From contig DATJGF010000044.1 in assembly GCA_035495315.1 (NCBI GenBank), positions 62,001 to 126,000 on the forward strand: a DNA stretch of 64,000 nt. The letters run 5' to 3'. Position numbers and translations under genes: made by a program. This DNA comes from DATJGF01 sp035495315. GTDB taxonomy: Bacteria > Verrucomicrobiota > Verrucomicrobiia > Limisphaerales > UBA8199. Of this stretch, positions 8,052-17,166 are shown in pieces. The notes under the pieces were generated by a model. That model had not been told where the DNA came from and did not search any database. It saw nothing but the letters and a program-made list of their open reading frames with translations. Within the stretch, counting starts at the first letter, position 1; every line of letters begins with the position of its first letter.

Positions 8052-9404
8052 TCATTTCCTTAGGGCGAGGTCGACGCATATCAGTTCTCTATCATTGCGT
8101 GCAAAGCAGCAACGGTCAGCGAAGGCCGGATGCGACCATACCACCGGGCGGCCGCAGTCCTTGTTCGTGGGTTCAAGTAAATGCGCCCGGCTGAGTTCGT
8201 CGTATCCCGACGGGCTAAGCCTGGCAATAATCAAATCTCCCTTTTCATTGAAGAGAAAGAACCGTTCCTGGTTCTTGACGATAAATGCATTGGCCCAGCG
8301 CACCGGCTCACCGGTTGTGGTCGCCTTGAGCGTTTCCCAAACACGGTCGCCCGTATCGGCTTTCAGGCAACGCAGTTGGCCGTAGCTGCAAACGCCATAA
8401 ATGTAGCCATCCTGCGCAAACGGAGTGCAAAGAATGGAGTTCAAATGAGTTGTATCCTTTTCGCTGGCCTTCTGTGTGCGCCACACCAGGGCAGCATCGG
8501 GTTTAGTCGAATCGAGCCGCACCACAAGTGAGCCGTTGTAAAAGCTTGTGAAGAACAGATAGTCTCCAATTTTTCGCGGCGTGGCGACACTAAGACCCGA
8601 ATTGGATTTGAAAGGGACCGACCAATAGAGTTGGCCGGTTTCAGGATTCAGGGAATTCACTGCCTCCGCGTGAAAAACGATCAGCTGATGCTTGCCGCCG
8701 GCTTCAACGATCACCGGCGAACTGTACCCAGGCTCATCGGCGCTCAAGGCGCGCCAGATCTCTTTGCCGGTATTTTTATCGAGGGCTACGACCGTAGTTC
8801 GCGCGCCGCCAATCAGGCAGATCAGGCGATCGCCATCGACGAGAGGATGGGCGGCAAATCCCCACATTGGCGTTTTGACGTTGAAATCCTTTTTGAGATC
8901 CCGCGACCAAATGATCTCACCTCCCTTAACGTCGAGACAAAAGAGGTTGCCCTCGGCACCCAGTGTGTAGACCTTGCTCTTATGCACCAACGGAGCCACA
9001 CGTGGACCAGCCGGATAGCTGACTGTGTAGGGACATTCATACTCGCGTTTCCAGAGGAGCTTTCCTTCGGTCTCGTCAAAACAGAGCACTTCCTCGAACC
9101 CACGAACAGAGCTTCGTTGGAAGGCATCGGCCGGATTGCTTGCATCCTGAGCCAGGCGCCGGTCGGTCAGGTAAACACGGCCTTTGGCAACGATTGGTCC
9201 TGAATAACCCGCCCCGATTGGCGCGCGCCAACGCACCGGCGGGCCTTCGGTCGGGAACTTCTCGAGAATTCCTGATTCGCGCCAAATCGAATCCCGGTTG
9301 GGTCCGAGCCATTGCGGCCAATCCTCGGCCCGAACGGAGATCGCTTGAAAAAGAAGGAGTACGAATACAGAGGCGATGATAATGTTCTTCCTCGCGTGGC
9401 ACAT
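8052..9404 (-). CDS. Secreted PQQ-like beta-propeller protein
   Basis: A 450-residue exported protein. The ATG at 9404 gives a good signal peptide (MCHARKNIII, then a hydrophobic core ending VRAEDWPQW). The mature part has repeated blades of the PQQ/BamB-like type (ALDKNTGKEIWRAL, CLDVKGGEIIWSRD, LNPETGQLYWSVPF). Verrucomicrobia and Planctomycetes have many such proteins, starting EDWPQWLGPNRD, of unknown or structural/enzymatic function; quinoprotein catalysis cannot be claimed from the sequence. It lies 40 bases downstream of the MFS transporter gene on the same strand and may be co-transcribed. The reading frame extends upstream to 9497, but that part has no signal sequence. Confidence 0.85.
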   Translation of the reverse strand: MCHARKNIIIASVFVLLLFQAISVRAEDWPQWLGPNRDSIWRESGILEKFPTEGPPVRWRAPIGAGYSGPIVAKGRVYLTDRRLAQDASNPADAFQRSSVRGFEEVLCFDETEGKLLWKREYECPYTVSYPAGPRVAPLVHKSKVYTLGAEGNLFCLDVKGGEIIWSRDLKKDFNVKTPMWGFAAHPLVDGDRLICLIGGARTTVVALDKNTGKEIWRALSADEPGYSSPVIVEAGGKHQLIVFHAEAVNSLNPETGQLYWSVPFKSNSGLSVATPRKIGDYLFFTSFYNGSLVVRLDSTKPDAALVWRTQKASEKDTTHLNSILCTPFAQDGYIYGVCSYGQLRCLKADTGDRVWETLKATTTGEPVRWANAFIVKNQERFFLFNEKGDLIIARLSPSGYDELSRAHLLEPTNKDCGRPVVWSHPAFADRCCFARNDRELICVDLALRK

Positions 9405-9444
9405 AGAAAGGAGTCTAGTCGAGGGGGACGCTAAAGGCGACTGC

Positions 9445-10731
9445 TCACTCGGCCAACGGTTGGGCCCCGGCGACATTCCCGGGCAAAACTTCGCCATGGA
9501 AACTGCGTGCCAGGAGTAGTGCGGTAACCAGCAAGATACCAGTGCAGGTTAAGTACGGTAAAGCCGGGGAAACGGGAAGCAAGCCGGTGGCAAAGATCGG
9601 GCCTAAAATGCGCGCCAGGCTGCCGGCGCCCTGGGCGACACCGATGTTGGCGCCCTGTTCATGATGGGCCGTGAGGTTGGAAAGCAGGCCAAACAGTGGT
9701 GGCCTCGTGAGGCTCGAGCCAACAGAGAGCAGCGCCAAACCACCGAGCATGGCTAGCCATGAACGTCCTTCGGGACGCAGGAGGACTCCCCAGGAGAGCT
9801 CAGCCGACCCGCTGATGAATGGCAGCAACGCCAGGCTGATCCCTGTAAGCACCAGGCTGATCCCGATCAACTTGGGTTCGCCGAATTTTTTCACCATGCG
9901 TCCAATCGCTCCGCCCTGGACGGTCGCGCCGATGAGACCGCAAAACACAAACAGATAAGCGACGGTGGAGGCTGAAGTTTCGTCGCGTTGAATATTCAGA
10001 TGGAAATTATCGCTAACAATCAGGGGAAGCGTGCTCTCAAACCAGCTGAAGCAAAACGTGGCCAGGAAAAAAACAACGACCAGCAGCCCGATTTTAGGCT
10101 GGGTCAATGTATGCATCCATTGATGCAGATGCGGGCGTGGAGTGATTGGTTGCGAACTGGCCTGTCGGCTTTCCGGCAGGATGAAAAAGGCCAGGAAGAA
10201 ATTTATCGCGCATAACGCAGCAGCGGTCCAACCGGGACCCGTATTCCCCAGGTGTTTTAGGGTAATGCCACCGAGGGCCGGGCCAAAAATAAAACCGAGC
10301 CCGAACGCCATCCCTATCAACCCCATGCGGCGAGACCGCTGGTCAGGCGGGGTGATATCGGCTATGTAGGCCTGAGCGACCGTGATGTTACCGCCGCACA
10401 GCCCGGCGAAGCCTCGCGACAGAATCATCCACCAAATCGCCGCAGCGTGGTTCTCGAGGCTGCAACTGAAGGCGAACAAGACATAAGAACCAGCCGCGCC
10501 GGCTGTGCTCAGAAGGAGTATAGGACGTCGACCATAGCGGTCGGAGAGTCGTCCCCAAATCGGCGAGAAGATGAATTGCATCGCCGAAAAGGAGGCGATA
10601 ATGACGCCGATGAGTAATCCGTGAGCGCCAAAGTGGCGGCCAAAGAGCGGCACAAACGGGACGACGATACCGAACCCAATCAGATCGATAAAGACGGTAA
10701 GGAAAATGATTAATAACGACGGCTTTTTCAT
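9445..10731 (-). CDS. MFS drug/metabolite exporter (DHA1/TetA-like)
   Basis: A 428-residue protein with about 12 membrane segments and the major facilitator loop motif GRLSDRYGRRP between helices 2 and 3. The N-terminus (LTVFIDLIGFGIVVPFVPLF) and the helix-5 region (ALGGITLKHL) resemble the TetA-like H+ antiporters. Substrate cannot be deduced; the family exports drugs, sugars or peptides. Start at the ATG at 10731, with the first helix beginning at about residue 5. It probably leads a two-gene unit with the PQQ-like propeller gene. Confidence 0.85.
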   Translation of the reverse strand: MKKPSLLIIFLTVFIDLIGFGIVVPFVPLFGRHFGAHGLLIGVIIASFSAMQFIFSPIWGRLSDRYGRRPILLLSTAGAAGSYVLFAFSCSLENHAAAIWWMILSRGFAGLCGGNITVAQAYIADITPPDQRSRRMGLIGMAFGLGFIFGPALGGITLKHLGNTGPGWTAAALCAINFFLAFFILPESRQASSQPITPRPHLHQWMHTLTQPKIGLLVVVFFLATFCFSWFESTLPLIVSDNFHLNIQRDETSASTVAYLFVFCGLIGATVQGGAIGRMVKKFGEPKLIGISLVLTGISLALLPFISGSAELSWGVLLRPEGRSWLAMLGGLALLSVGSSLTRPPLFGLLSNLTAHHEQGANIGVAQGAGSLARILGPIFATGLLPVSPALPYLTCTGILLVTALLLARSFHGEVLPGNVAGAQPLAE

Positions 10732-11045
10732 GAGCTAACCGCAAAACGCCGTCCGTTAAACTTCGTCAGCAAAATACATAGGCTGAGTCTAGTGGCGAAT
10801 CAATACCAGTCAAGGGAGGCACAACTCATAGCATGGCGTGTCGCCTGCAGCAGAGTGTTCGATTTGGCAGGTTCCAGGGTTTTGGTGCAGGAAAATCCCT
10901 GGCGGAAATGTTGCCGTATTAGATTGCACGGCGCACCGGTCTATTGCACAATCCGACCTGACGCATGCCCCTGCGGCCGAGCCGCACAAGCGAAGATTTG
11001 TTGGCGTCGATGGCGAGTCGCAGGGAGCAACTGAATTGAGAAACC
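10732..11045. promoter_or_regulatory. Divergent intergenic region with a small hairpin
   Basis: These 314 bases separate the MFS gene (minus) and the NarL-type regulator gene (plus) and should hold both promoters. I see one imperfect hairpin at 10874-10902 (CCAGGG...CCCTGG with TTTT/AAAA flanks) and a GGGAG run about 20 bases before the regulator start. No RNA gene or ORF is convincing. Confidence 0.4.
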
Positions 11046-11732
11046 ATGGCCCAAGCCAAATCCAATCGTGTTGAGGATACCCGAACGCGCATACTCCTGG
11101 TCGACGATCACGCAGTCGTCCGTTACGGAATTGCGCAACTCATCAATCGCCAAGCCGACATGGTCGTTTGCGGCGAAGAGGAAAACGCCTCAAACGCCCT
11201 CAGCGCAATCGATAAACTCAAACCGGACCTGGTTATAGCGGATATTTCGCTCAAAGACAGCAGCGGACTGGAGTTGATGCGCAATATCAAAGCGCAATAT
11301 TCGGGATTACCGGTGCTCGTCGTCAGCGCTCACGACGAATCGATCTATGCGGAAATCGCATTTCGTGCCGGGGCTTTGGGTTATCTGATGAAACAGGAAG
11401 CCCTGGATAAAATCATTGCTGCCATCCGGCGCGTCCTCAGCGGGAACATCTATGTCAGCGAGGCATTAGCCGCGAAGATGTTGCAACAACAAATTCGAGG
11501 TAAGACCGACATCCAGGAATCGCCGGTCAAAGGTCTGAGCGATCGCGAGTTGGAGGTGTTTCAGCTCATTGGCCGGTGGAAAAAGACCAGCGAGATTGCC
11601 CAGGAACTTCACCTGAGCATCAAGACCATTGAATATTATCGCGAGCAGATAAAGCGCAAACTCAACCTGAAGAACTCCGCTGAGCTGACGCAGCACGCCA
11701 CCGCCTGGGTTCAGCGGGAATTGCCCACTTAA
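11046..11732 (+). CDS. NarL/FixJ-family response regulator
   Basis: A 228-residue DNA-binding response regulator. The receiver domain (about 14-130) has the acidic pair D20-D21, the phosphoacceptor Asp66 (VIADIS), the VSAH switch region and Lys116 (YLMKQ). The C-terminal LuxR-type helix-turn-helix starts at LSDRELEVFQLIG and includes IAQELHLSIKTIEYYREQIKRKL. No histidine kinase is adjacent, so the cognate sensor lies elsewhere. The gene is 123 bases upstream of the large EF-hand membrane protein gene and may control it, but this is only positional. Confidence 0.92.
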   Translation: MAQAKSNRVEDTRTRILLVDDHAVVRYGIAQLINRQADMVVCGEEENASNALSAIDKLKPDLVIADISLKDSSGLELMRNIKAQYSGLPVLVVSAHDESIYAEIAFRAGALGYLMKQEALDKIIAAIRRVLSGNIYVSEALAAKMLQQQIRGKTDIQESPVKGLSDRELEVFQLIGRWKKTSEIAQELHLSIKTIEYYREQIKRKLNLKNSAELTQHATAWVQRELPT

Positions 11733-11855
11733 GTTTGTTAACAGTGCGGCCGAGGACCGCGGGCGGTCGTAGCAGCTAAAAATCGTCGGTTCGTTTTCAG
11801 GCTCGAATTTCTCAGCATCGCTGAGCACTCACTAAACCATCAACCTCCACACGCC

Positions 11856-14060
11856 ATGGCATCCAATCATACCTGGAAGTTCTTCCGCGCCGGCGGTTTT
11901 GATCAGGTCAAACTCGAATCCGGCACCGACCTGATGAATCTGGACCAATTGGACCAGAAGTTATGGGTCGCCCTGGCATGTCCGACAACCGGTTTGGAAT
12001 TCGATGAAAAGACATTGGCGCTCATTGATACGGACAAGGACGGGCGCATTCGGGCGCCGGAGTTGATTGCGGCGGTCAAGTGGGCCGGTACCTGTCTGAA
12101 AAATCCTCATGACTTGCTCAAAGGCTCGCCCGAACTGCCGCTTAGCGCGATCAGTGAAGCCACAGCCGAAGGCAAGCAACTGCTCGCTTCCGCGCAGCAG
12201 ATCCTCGCGAATCTGGGCAAAAGGGATGCCACTGTTATTACCCTCGAAGACACAGCGGACACCGCGAAGATTTTTGCGCAAACTCAGTTCAACGGTGACG
12301 GGATCATCCCGGTGGAATCGGGCAGAGACGACGCAACCCGTGCGCTCATCAATGATATCATTCTGTGTCTTGGGCCAGAAAAAGATCGCAGCGGTAAACC
12401 GGGCATAAACCAGGCCAAGGTCGACTTGTTCTTTGCGGAGGCACAGGCTTATTCCGATTGGTGGAAACAATCGGAAACGGACTCGACGATCCTGCCCTTG
12501 AAAGATGTCACCGCGGCAGCGGCCTCGACGTTCACCGCCGTTAAGACGAAGGTAGATGATTATTTCACGAGGTGTCGTTTGGCGGCTTTTGATCCGCGGG
12601 CGATCAACGCATTGAACCGCGAGGAAAAGGAGTATCTCGTTTTTTCTGGAAAGGACCTCACGCTGAGATCGGCAGAAATTGCCGGATTTCCGCTGGCCCA
12701 GGTGGCCCCCGACAAGCCGTTGCCCTTAACCGAAGGTTTGAACCCCGGCTGGGCGGATGCCGTGGCGAAGTTTTCTGCTGCGGTCGTGCAGCCCGTATTA
12801 GGAGCGAAACCCTCGCTGAGCGAGAGCGACTGGCAAGCAATCTGTGCCCGGTTTGCACCCTTTGAGCAGTGGATCGCCGCCAAGGCTGGCGCCTTGGTGG
12901 AGAAACTGGGTCTGGCTAGAATCCGCGAGATCCTGGCCGGCAAGGGCAAAGAAACCCTGACCGGGTTAATCGCTGAAGACAAGGCGTTGGAACCCCAAGC
13001 CAACGCGATCGAGGCCGTCGATCGGTTAATTCGTTATCACCGCGATTTGTTTAAATTGCTGAACAACTTCGTTTCGTTTCGGGATTTTTTTCGGCGAAAA
13101 GAAAAGGCCATTTTCCAGTCGGGAACACTGTACCTGGACCAACGCAGTTGCGACCTTTGCATTGGCGTCGCCGACCCGGCCAAGCACGCCATTATGGCGA
13201 GCCTGGCGGGTACCTATCTGGCGTATTGCGACTGCTACCGCAAAGGTACCGGCGAGAAGACACAAATGGTCGCCGCGTTTACGAATGGAGATTCCGATAA
13301 CCTGATGGTGGGCCGTAATGGCCTTTTCTACGACCGCAAAGGGCGCGACTGGGATGCGACGATTACCAAAATCGTCGATAACCCCATCAGCATTCGTCAG
13401 GCCTTTTGGGCTCCTTATAAAAAGGCGGCCCGCATGATCCAGGAACAGATTGCAAAGCGCGCCGCGAGCGCTGACGATGCGGCCACGACGCGGCTCGCTC
13501 TCGCGGCGGCCAAGGTGGAGCAGGCAGCACTCACCGCACAGGCACCGGCGGCGGCGGCGCAACCCAAAAAGGTCGATCCCGGTTTGGTAGCCGCGTTAGG
13601 TGTCGGCGCAGCGGGCCTCGGCGGCATGATTGGCGGTATGGTGACCGGCTTCCTGAACCTCAAAGGACTGATGCCTCTGGGAGTGCTGGCCATCATTCTG
13701 ATCATTTCCGGACCTTCAATGCTGCTGGCGTGGTTGAAACTGCGCAAACGCAACCTCGGTCCGATCCTCGATGCCAACGGCTGGGCTGTCAACGCCAAGG
13801 CGAAAATCAATGTGCCTTTCGGCGCATCGCTGACGCGAGTCGCCACCCTACCCCCAGGCGCTTCCCGTGACATGGCTGATCCCTTTGCTGAAAAGAAACG
13901 TCCGTGGAAATTGTATACCTTCCTGATAGTGTTGCTGTTGCTGGGGTTGGGTTGGGCATTCGGAAAATTCGATCGCTTCCTGCCCGACAGCATGAGCAGT
14001 ACGAAAGTCTTCGGCAAAAACACCGCAGCCAGCCAGAGCGCCCCGGAACCAAACAAGTGA
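11856..14060 (+). CDS. EF-hand membrane protein of unknown function
   Basis: I do not recognise a characterised family for this 734-residue protein. A textbook EF-hand loop (DTDKDGRIRAPE, about residues 52-63) is followed by a degenerate one near FNGDGIIPVES, suggesting Ca2+ binding. A Cys-containing central region (SCDLCIG, then YCDCYRKG) could bind metal. The C-terminal third has an Ala-rich stretch, two hydrophobic segments close together (GLGGMIGGMVTGFLNL and MPLGVLAIILIISGPSMLLAW) and another near the end (FLIVLLLLGLGWAFG). No signal peptide is seen, so the large N-terminal part may be cytosolic. Confidence 0.8.
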   Translation: MASNHTWKFFRAGGFDQVKLESGTDLMNLDQLDQKLWVALACPTTGLEFDEKTLALIDTDKDGRIRAPELIAAVKWAGTCLKNPHDLLKGSPELPLSAISEATAEGKQLLASAQQILANLGKRDATVITLEDTADTAKIFAQTQFNGDGIIPVESGRDDATRALINDIILCLGPEKDRSGKPGINQAKVDLFFAEAQAYSDWWKQSETDSTILPLKDVTAAAASTFTAVKTKVDDYFTRCRLAAFDPRAINALNREEKEYLVFSGKDLTLRSAEIAGFPLAQVAPDKPLPLTEGLNPGWADAVAKFSAAVVQPVLGAKPSLSESDWQAICARFAPFEQWIAAKAGALVEKLGLARIREILAGKGKETLTGLIAEDKALEPQANAIEAVDRLIRYHRDLFKLLNNFVSFRDFFRRKEKAIFQSGTLYLDQRSCDLCIGVADPAKHAIMASLAGTYLAYCDCYRKGTGEKTQMVAAFTNGDSDNLMVGRNGLFYDRKGRDWDATITKIVDNPISIRQAFWAPYKKAARMIQEQIAKRAASADDAATTRLALAAAKVEQAALTAQAPAAAAQPKKVDPGLVAALGVGAAGLGGMIGGMVTGFLNLKGLMPLGVLAIILIISGPSMLLAWLKLRKRNLGPILDANGWAVNAKAKINVPFGASLTRVATLPPGASRDMADPFAEKKRPWKLYTFLIVLLLLGLGWAFGKFDRFLPDSMSSTKVFGKNTAASQSAPEPNK

Positions 14061-14135
14061 GATTTCTTTCGGCATTCAGATCTCGGACTTCGGGATTTGG
14101 GTAGCCGTCTGATCCTTGCTATAGCCTTCACGACC

Positions 14136-14804
14136 ATGGCTCGCGAGACCAAAGAAGCCCCGGCTGCCCGCGTCAGGAAGATTATTGCCGCACTCAAAGC
14201 GGCGTATCCAAATGCGCACTGCGAGCTGGATCACTCCAACCCACTGGAATTGCTCGTCGCGACCATCCTTTCGGCACAATGCACCGACAAACGCGTCAAT
14301 CTCGTTACCCCTGACCTGTTCAAGAAATATCGCTCCGCGGCGGATTTCGCGAAGGCGTCGCTTCCGGAGCTTGAAAATGCGATCAAGAGCACGGGCTTTT
14401 TCCGAAATAAGGCCAAGAGCATTAAGACCGCGTCGCAGGCGATTGTTGACCGGCATGGTGGCCAGGTGCCTCGCTCGATGGAGGAACTGACGCAGCTCGG
14501 TGGCGTTGGGCGCAAAACCGCCAACGTGGTTTTAGGGAATGCGTTTAACATTAACTGCGGTGTAGTCGTCGATACGCACGTGGCGCGGTTGGGTTGGCGC
14601 CTGGGACTGACTCGAGATGAGGATCCGATCAAGATCGAGCAAACGCTGATGAAGCTGGTGCCGCAGGATGAATGGACGCTGTTTAGTCATTTGCTCATAT
14701 GGCACGGTCGCCGTCGTTGTTATGCGCGCAATCCGGATTGTTCACACTGCGAGCTGCGTGCCTTGTGTCCCCGAATCGGCCTGCCCAAAAAGGTGGTTCC
14801 CTAA
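14136..14804 (+). CDS. nth: Endonuclease III
   Basis: Nth is a bifunctional DNA glycosylase/AP lyase removing oxidised pyrimidines in base excision repair. Translation from the ATG at 14136 gives 222 residues. The helix-hairpin-helix LGGVGRKTANVV carries the catalytic Lys127, and VVVDTHVARL carries Asp146. The C-terminal [4Fe-4S] ligands are C195, C202, C205 and C211 in the normal C-X6-C-X2-C-X5-C spacing. A TTG at 14097 would add 13 residues with no family support. It follows the EF-hand protein gene by 75 bases. Confidence 0.96.
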   Translation: MARETKEAPAARVRKIIAALKAAYPNAHCELDHSNPLELLVATILSAQCTDKRVNLVTPDLFKKYRSAADFAKASLPELENAIKSTGFFRNKAKSIKTASQAIVDRHGGQVPRSMEELTQLGGVGRKTANVVLGNAFNINCGVVVDTHVARLGWRLGLTRDEDPIKIEQTLMKLVPQDEWTLFSHLLIWHGRRRCYARNPDCSHCELRALCPRIGLPKKVVP

Positions 14805-14892
14805 ATCGCGCTCCCTCAGGCATCGCACTGCGGCGTAGGGCTTGAAATTCCAAGGACCTGCCGTATCTTGCCGCCCAAGCCGTAAATTACTT

Positions 14893-15906
14893 ATGCATGC
14901 AATCCATTTGATCTATTCGGACGCCGCCAGGATCACGCGAGCGCTTTCTGGACTATTTATCCGATCTATAAAAAGCATCTTGATCGTCATGGGACTGCTG
15001 CTAACGGTCAATGCACCCGCACAACAGGATTTCAGCAAAGTCGAAATCAAGGCCAGCAAGGTAGCCGGCAATGTCTATATGCTCCAAGGCTCAGGCGGGA
15101 ACATCGGTGTGTCGGTGGGTGAAGACGGCATCGTGCTGGTTGACGATCAATTCGCGCCGCTGGCTCAAAAGATCAAGGACGCGCTCAAAAATATTACGGA
15201 TAAACCGATCAAGTTTGTGCTCAACACACATTTCCATGGGGACCACACTGGCGGGAATGTGAAATTTGGCAGTGAAGCTCCGATCATTGCTCATGAAAAT
15301 GTCCGCAAACGCTTGCAAGAAGGCGGCAAAGTGGCCGGTAATTCAGTGGAACCCGCGCCCAAAGAGGCACTCCCAGTGATTACGTTCAATGATCGCGCGA
15401 CAGTTCACCTCAACGGAGAAGATATTCGAGCAATTCATTTCCCCAATGGCCACACCGACGGCGACAGCGTGATTTTTTTCCCTAACTCGAATGTGGTTCA
15501 CATGGGCGACGACTTCGTCACGTATGGCTTTCCGTTTGTCGACGCGCAAAGTGGCGGCACGGTCAATGGCATGATCGCGGGCGTAGAAAAGGTTTTAACG
15601 ATGGTCCCTGAAGACGTTCGAATTATTCCGGGGCACGGCCCGATTTCCACGCCTGCAGACGTGCGGAAATATATCGGCATGTTAAAGGACACACGCGCGC
15701 TGGTGGCGCAGGCAGCCAAAGAAGGCAAAACTGCCGACCAGATGAAACAAGAACATCTCCTCGCGAAGTATGAAGATGAATATGGGAAGGGCTTTATCAA
15801 GGCCGACGCGTGGATCGACCTTCTCTTCAAGGAGAACCAACACCAGGCCGGCGGCCAATCCTATCAGGACCACGGGCACGCCGACGAAAAGGCGAGCTCG
15901 AAGTAG
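14893..15906 (+). CDS. Exported metallo-beta-lactamase-fold hydrolase
   Basis: From the ATG at 14893 this gives 337 residues, with a signal-peptide-like segment (SILIVMGLLLTVNAPAQQ, about residues 28-45). The fold's zinc-binding signature THFHGDH lies at about 112-118, followed by a metal-ligand His in PNGHTDGDS, an Asp in HMGDDF and the late IPGHGP. It resembles the periplasmic MBL-fold hydrolases related to subclass B3 enzymes and quinoprotein-relay type hydrolases, whose substrates are generally unknown; a beta-lactamase role is not implied. The frame can be extended to a TTG at 14842. Confidence 0.88.
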   Translation: MHAIHLIYSDAARITRALSGLFIRSIKSILIVMGLLLTVNAPAQQDFSKVEIKASKVAGNVYMLQGSGGNIGVSVGEDGIVLVDDQFAPLAQKIKDALKNITDKPIKFVLNTHFHGDHTGGNVKFGSEAPIIAHENVRKRLQEGGKVAGNSVEPAPKEALPVITFNDRATVHLNGEDIRAIHFPNGHTDGDSVIFFPNSNVVHMGDDFVTYGFPFVDAQSGGTVNGMIAGVEKVLTMVPEDVRIIPGHGPISTPADVRKYIGMLKDTRALVAQAAKEGKTADQMKQEHLLAKYEDEYGKGFIKADAWIDLLFKENQHQAGGQSYQDHGHADEKASSK

Positions 15907-15940
15907 CTCATTAATAAACGCGAGTGAGATTCTGCGCGCT

Positions 15941-17149
15941 TCAAGACCTGGTAGCGCAGCTGAAATGACCGCCCTGCCCTTCTTGCGGTTCCAGCTCAAG
16001 CTGCCGTTTGCCAAACTCATCAAAGCGCAGCACACCGGTCACGCCCGGTGTAGAGAATTCAATAGGAAAAAGCTCACGCGGCGGGCGATCTCCAGCGCGG
16101 CACAACAGCTCGAGCAAGAGTTGAGCGGCGTCATAGCTCATCGCAGCCATCGCATCCGGTTCACGACCAAAATGTGTGCGAAACGCAAGCGCGAACTCTG
16201 CCAAACGAGTTTCATGGCTCTTTTGTCCGGCAGGACTCACAATCATAAAACCCTCCAAGCCAGAGCCGGCGGCCGTCTCGAATTCTTTGCAGTTGAGCCA
16301 CCCCGGCCCGGCCAATTTACCGTGGAATCCGGCCTCTCTTAATCGGCGAACCATCGTCGCGGCCGGGAGCGGATCGAGCCAGAGTAAGATGCCTTGAAGG
16401 CCATCCGTGCGCGCAGGATCGCACAACTCAGATAAATTCAGGACTGGCCATTTCACCTCGATCGGGCCTTGGAAAAAGACTCCCGAATCCCTTGCGGCCG
16501 CCTTTAAATCAGAAGTGATCTCGCGACCACGTCTCCCCTCCGGCACATAAGCCGCCCATTGATTGAGGCCGGGCGATGCGCAAAATATCGTTTTTGCTTC
16601 GTCGAGGGTCCCAGGAGTGACGCTTGCGGTCCAGGGCACCCCAGTTCGCGTTACCGAAGAATCGCCGCAGAGCGAAATCACCGGGACCGCCGTCCTGCCT
16701 GCTATCTGCAGTGCAAGATGGGAAGCACCGCCGCTTGGAGGTGCAATGAGTCCAGCGGCCCCGTCGTCGGTCACCATGCGTGCCGCCTCAACACCATCGG
16801 CGCCCCATTGCCCAACCGCGCCACGGATCACCAACCTCGCTGCCGCGCCACGACTTCCCTGGTAATTTTCGACCCCCAACTCGACGCCCTGACGCACGCT
16901 AAGGCTCAACGGTTCGTTTTCCGGCAAGAGCAGCCCTATTACCAGATTCGTAGCGGCCGGCGTCTCGCCTGCCGTAGAGGACGGCATCCTGCCGTCCGAC
17001 TCTGCGCTTGAAACCGGCAGTATGTTGTTGCTCAATCCGCGGAACAATCCGCCGGGCGAGACGCTCGGCTCTACGGCAGGCGAGACGCCTGCCGCTACAA
17101 GAAGAAGCGCAAGCGCGCTTTTGAAAACACCGTTAAATTCAGTGGCCAT
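15941..17149 (-). CDS. Periplasmic binding protein, amino-acid/amide type (repeat-interrupted N-terminus)
   Basis: A 402-residue protein of the Peripla_BP_6 (Leu/Ile/Val-binding-like) type. The ligand-binding core begins at NLVIGLLLPENEPLSLSVRQGVELGVENY and includes GLIAPPSGGASH, the hinge region and PDAMAAMSYDAAQLLLELLCRAG. Residues 18-67 are encoded by a palindromic repeat (family B), which gives the sequence VAAGVSPAVE directly after the hydrophobic core and STAGETPAAT before the mature domain. The gene is the last of the seven-gene operon, 17 bases after the related binding-protein gene. No permease or ATPase of a Liv-type transporter is present, so a sensory or orphan role is possible. 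Confidence 0.85.
   Translation of the reverse strand: MATEFNGVFKSALALLLVAAGVSPAVEPSVSPGGLFRGLSNNILPVSSAESDGRMPSSTAGETPAATNLVIGLLLPENEPLSLSVRQGVELGVENYQGSRGAAARLVIRGAVGQWGADGVEAARMVTDDGAAGLIAPPSGGASHLALQIAGRTAVPVISLCGDSSVTRTGVPWTASVTPGTLDEAKTIFCASPGLNQWAAYVPEGRRGREITSDLKAAARDSGVFFQGPIEVKWPVLNLSELCDPARTDGLQGILLWLDPLPAATMVRRLREAGFHGKLAGPGWLNCKEFETAAGSGLEGFMIVSPAGQKSHETRLAEFALAFRTHFGREPDAMAAMSYDAAQLLLELLCRAGDRPPRELFPIEFSTPGVTGVLRFDEFGKRQLELEPQEGQGGHFSCATRS
16950..17098. repeat. Palindromic repeat family B, copy inside a coding gene
   Basis: Outer arms 16950-16979 and 17069-17098 are reverse complements at 29 of 30 positions. An inner hairpin GGACGGCATCCTGCCGTCC occupies 16979-16997. The whole element lies in frame inside the binding-protein gene on the minus strand and has no stop. 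A diverged copy is at 42307-42447. Confidence 0.92.
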
Positions 17150-17166
17150 TGTTCTATCGACCCAAG

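Noticed and set aside
13415..14197. Long minus-strand frame (260 codons) opposite the EF-hand protein gene
   Set aside because: Low-complexity Ala/Arg/Ser composition and no family features; it mirrors the codon bias of the real gene.
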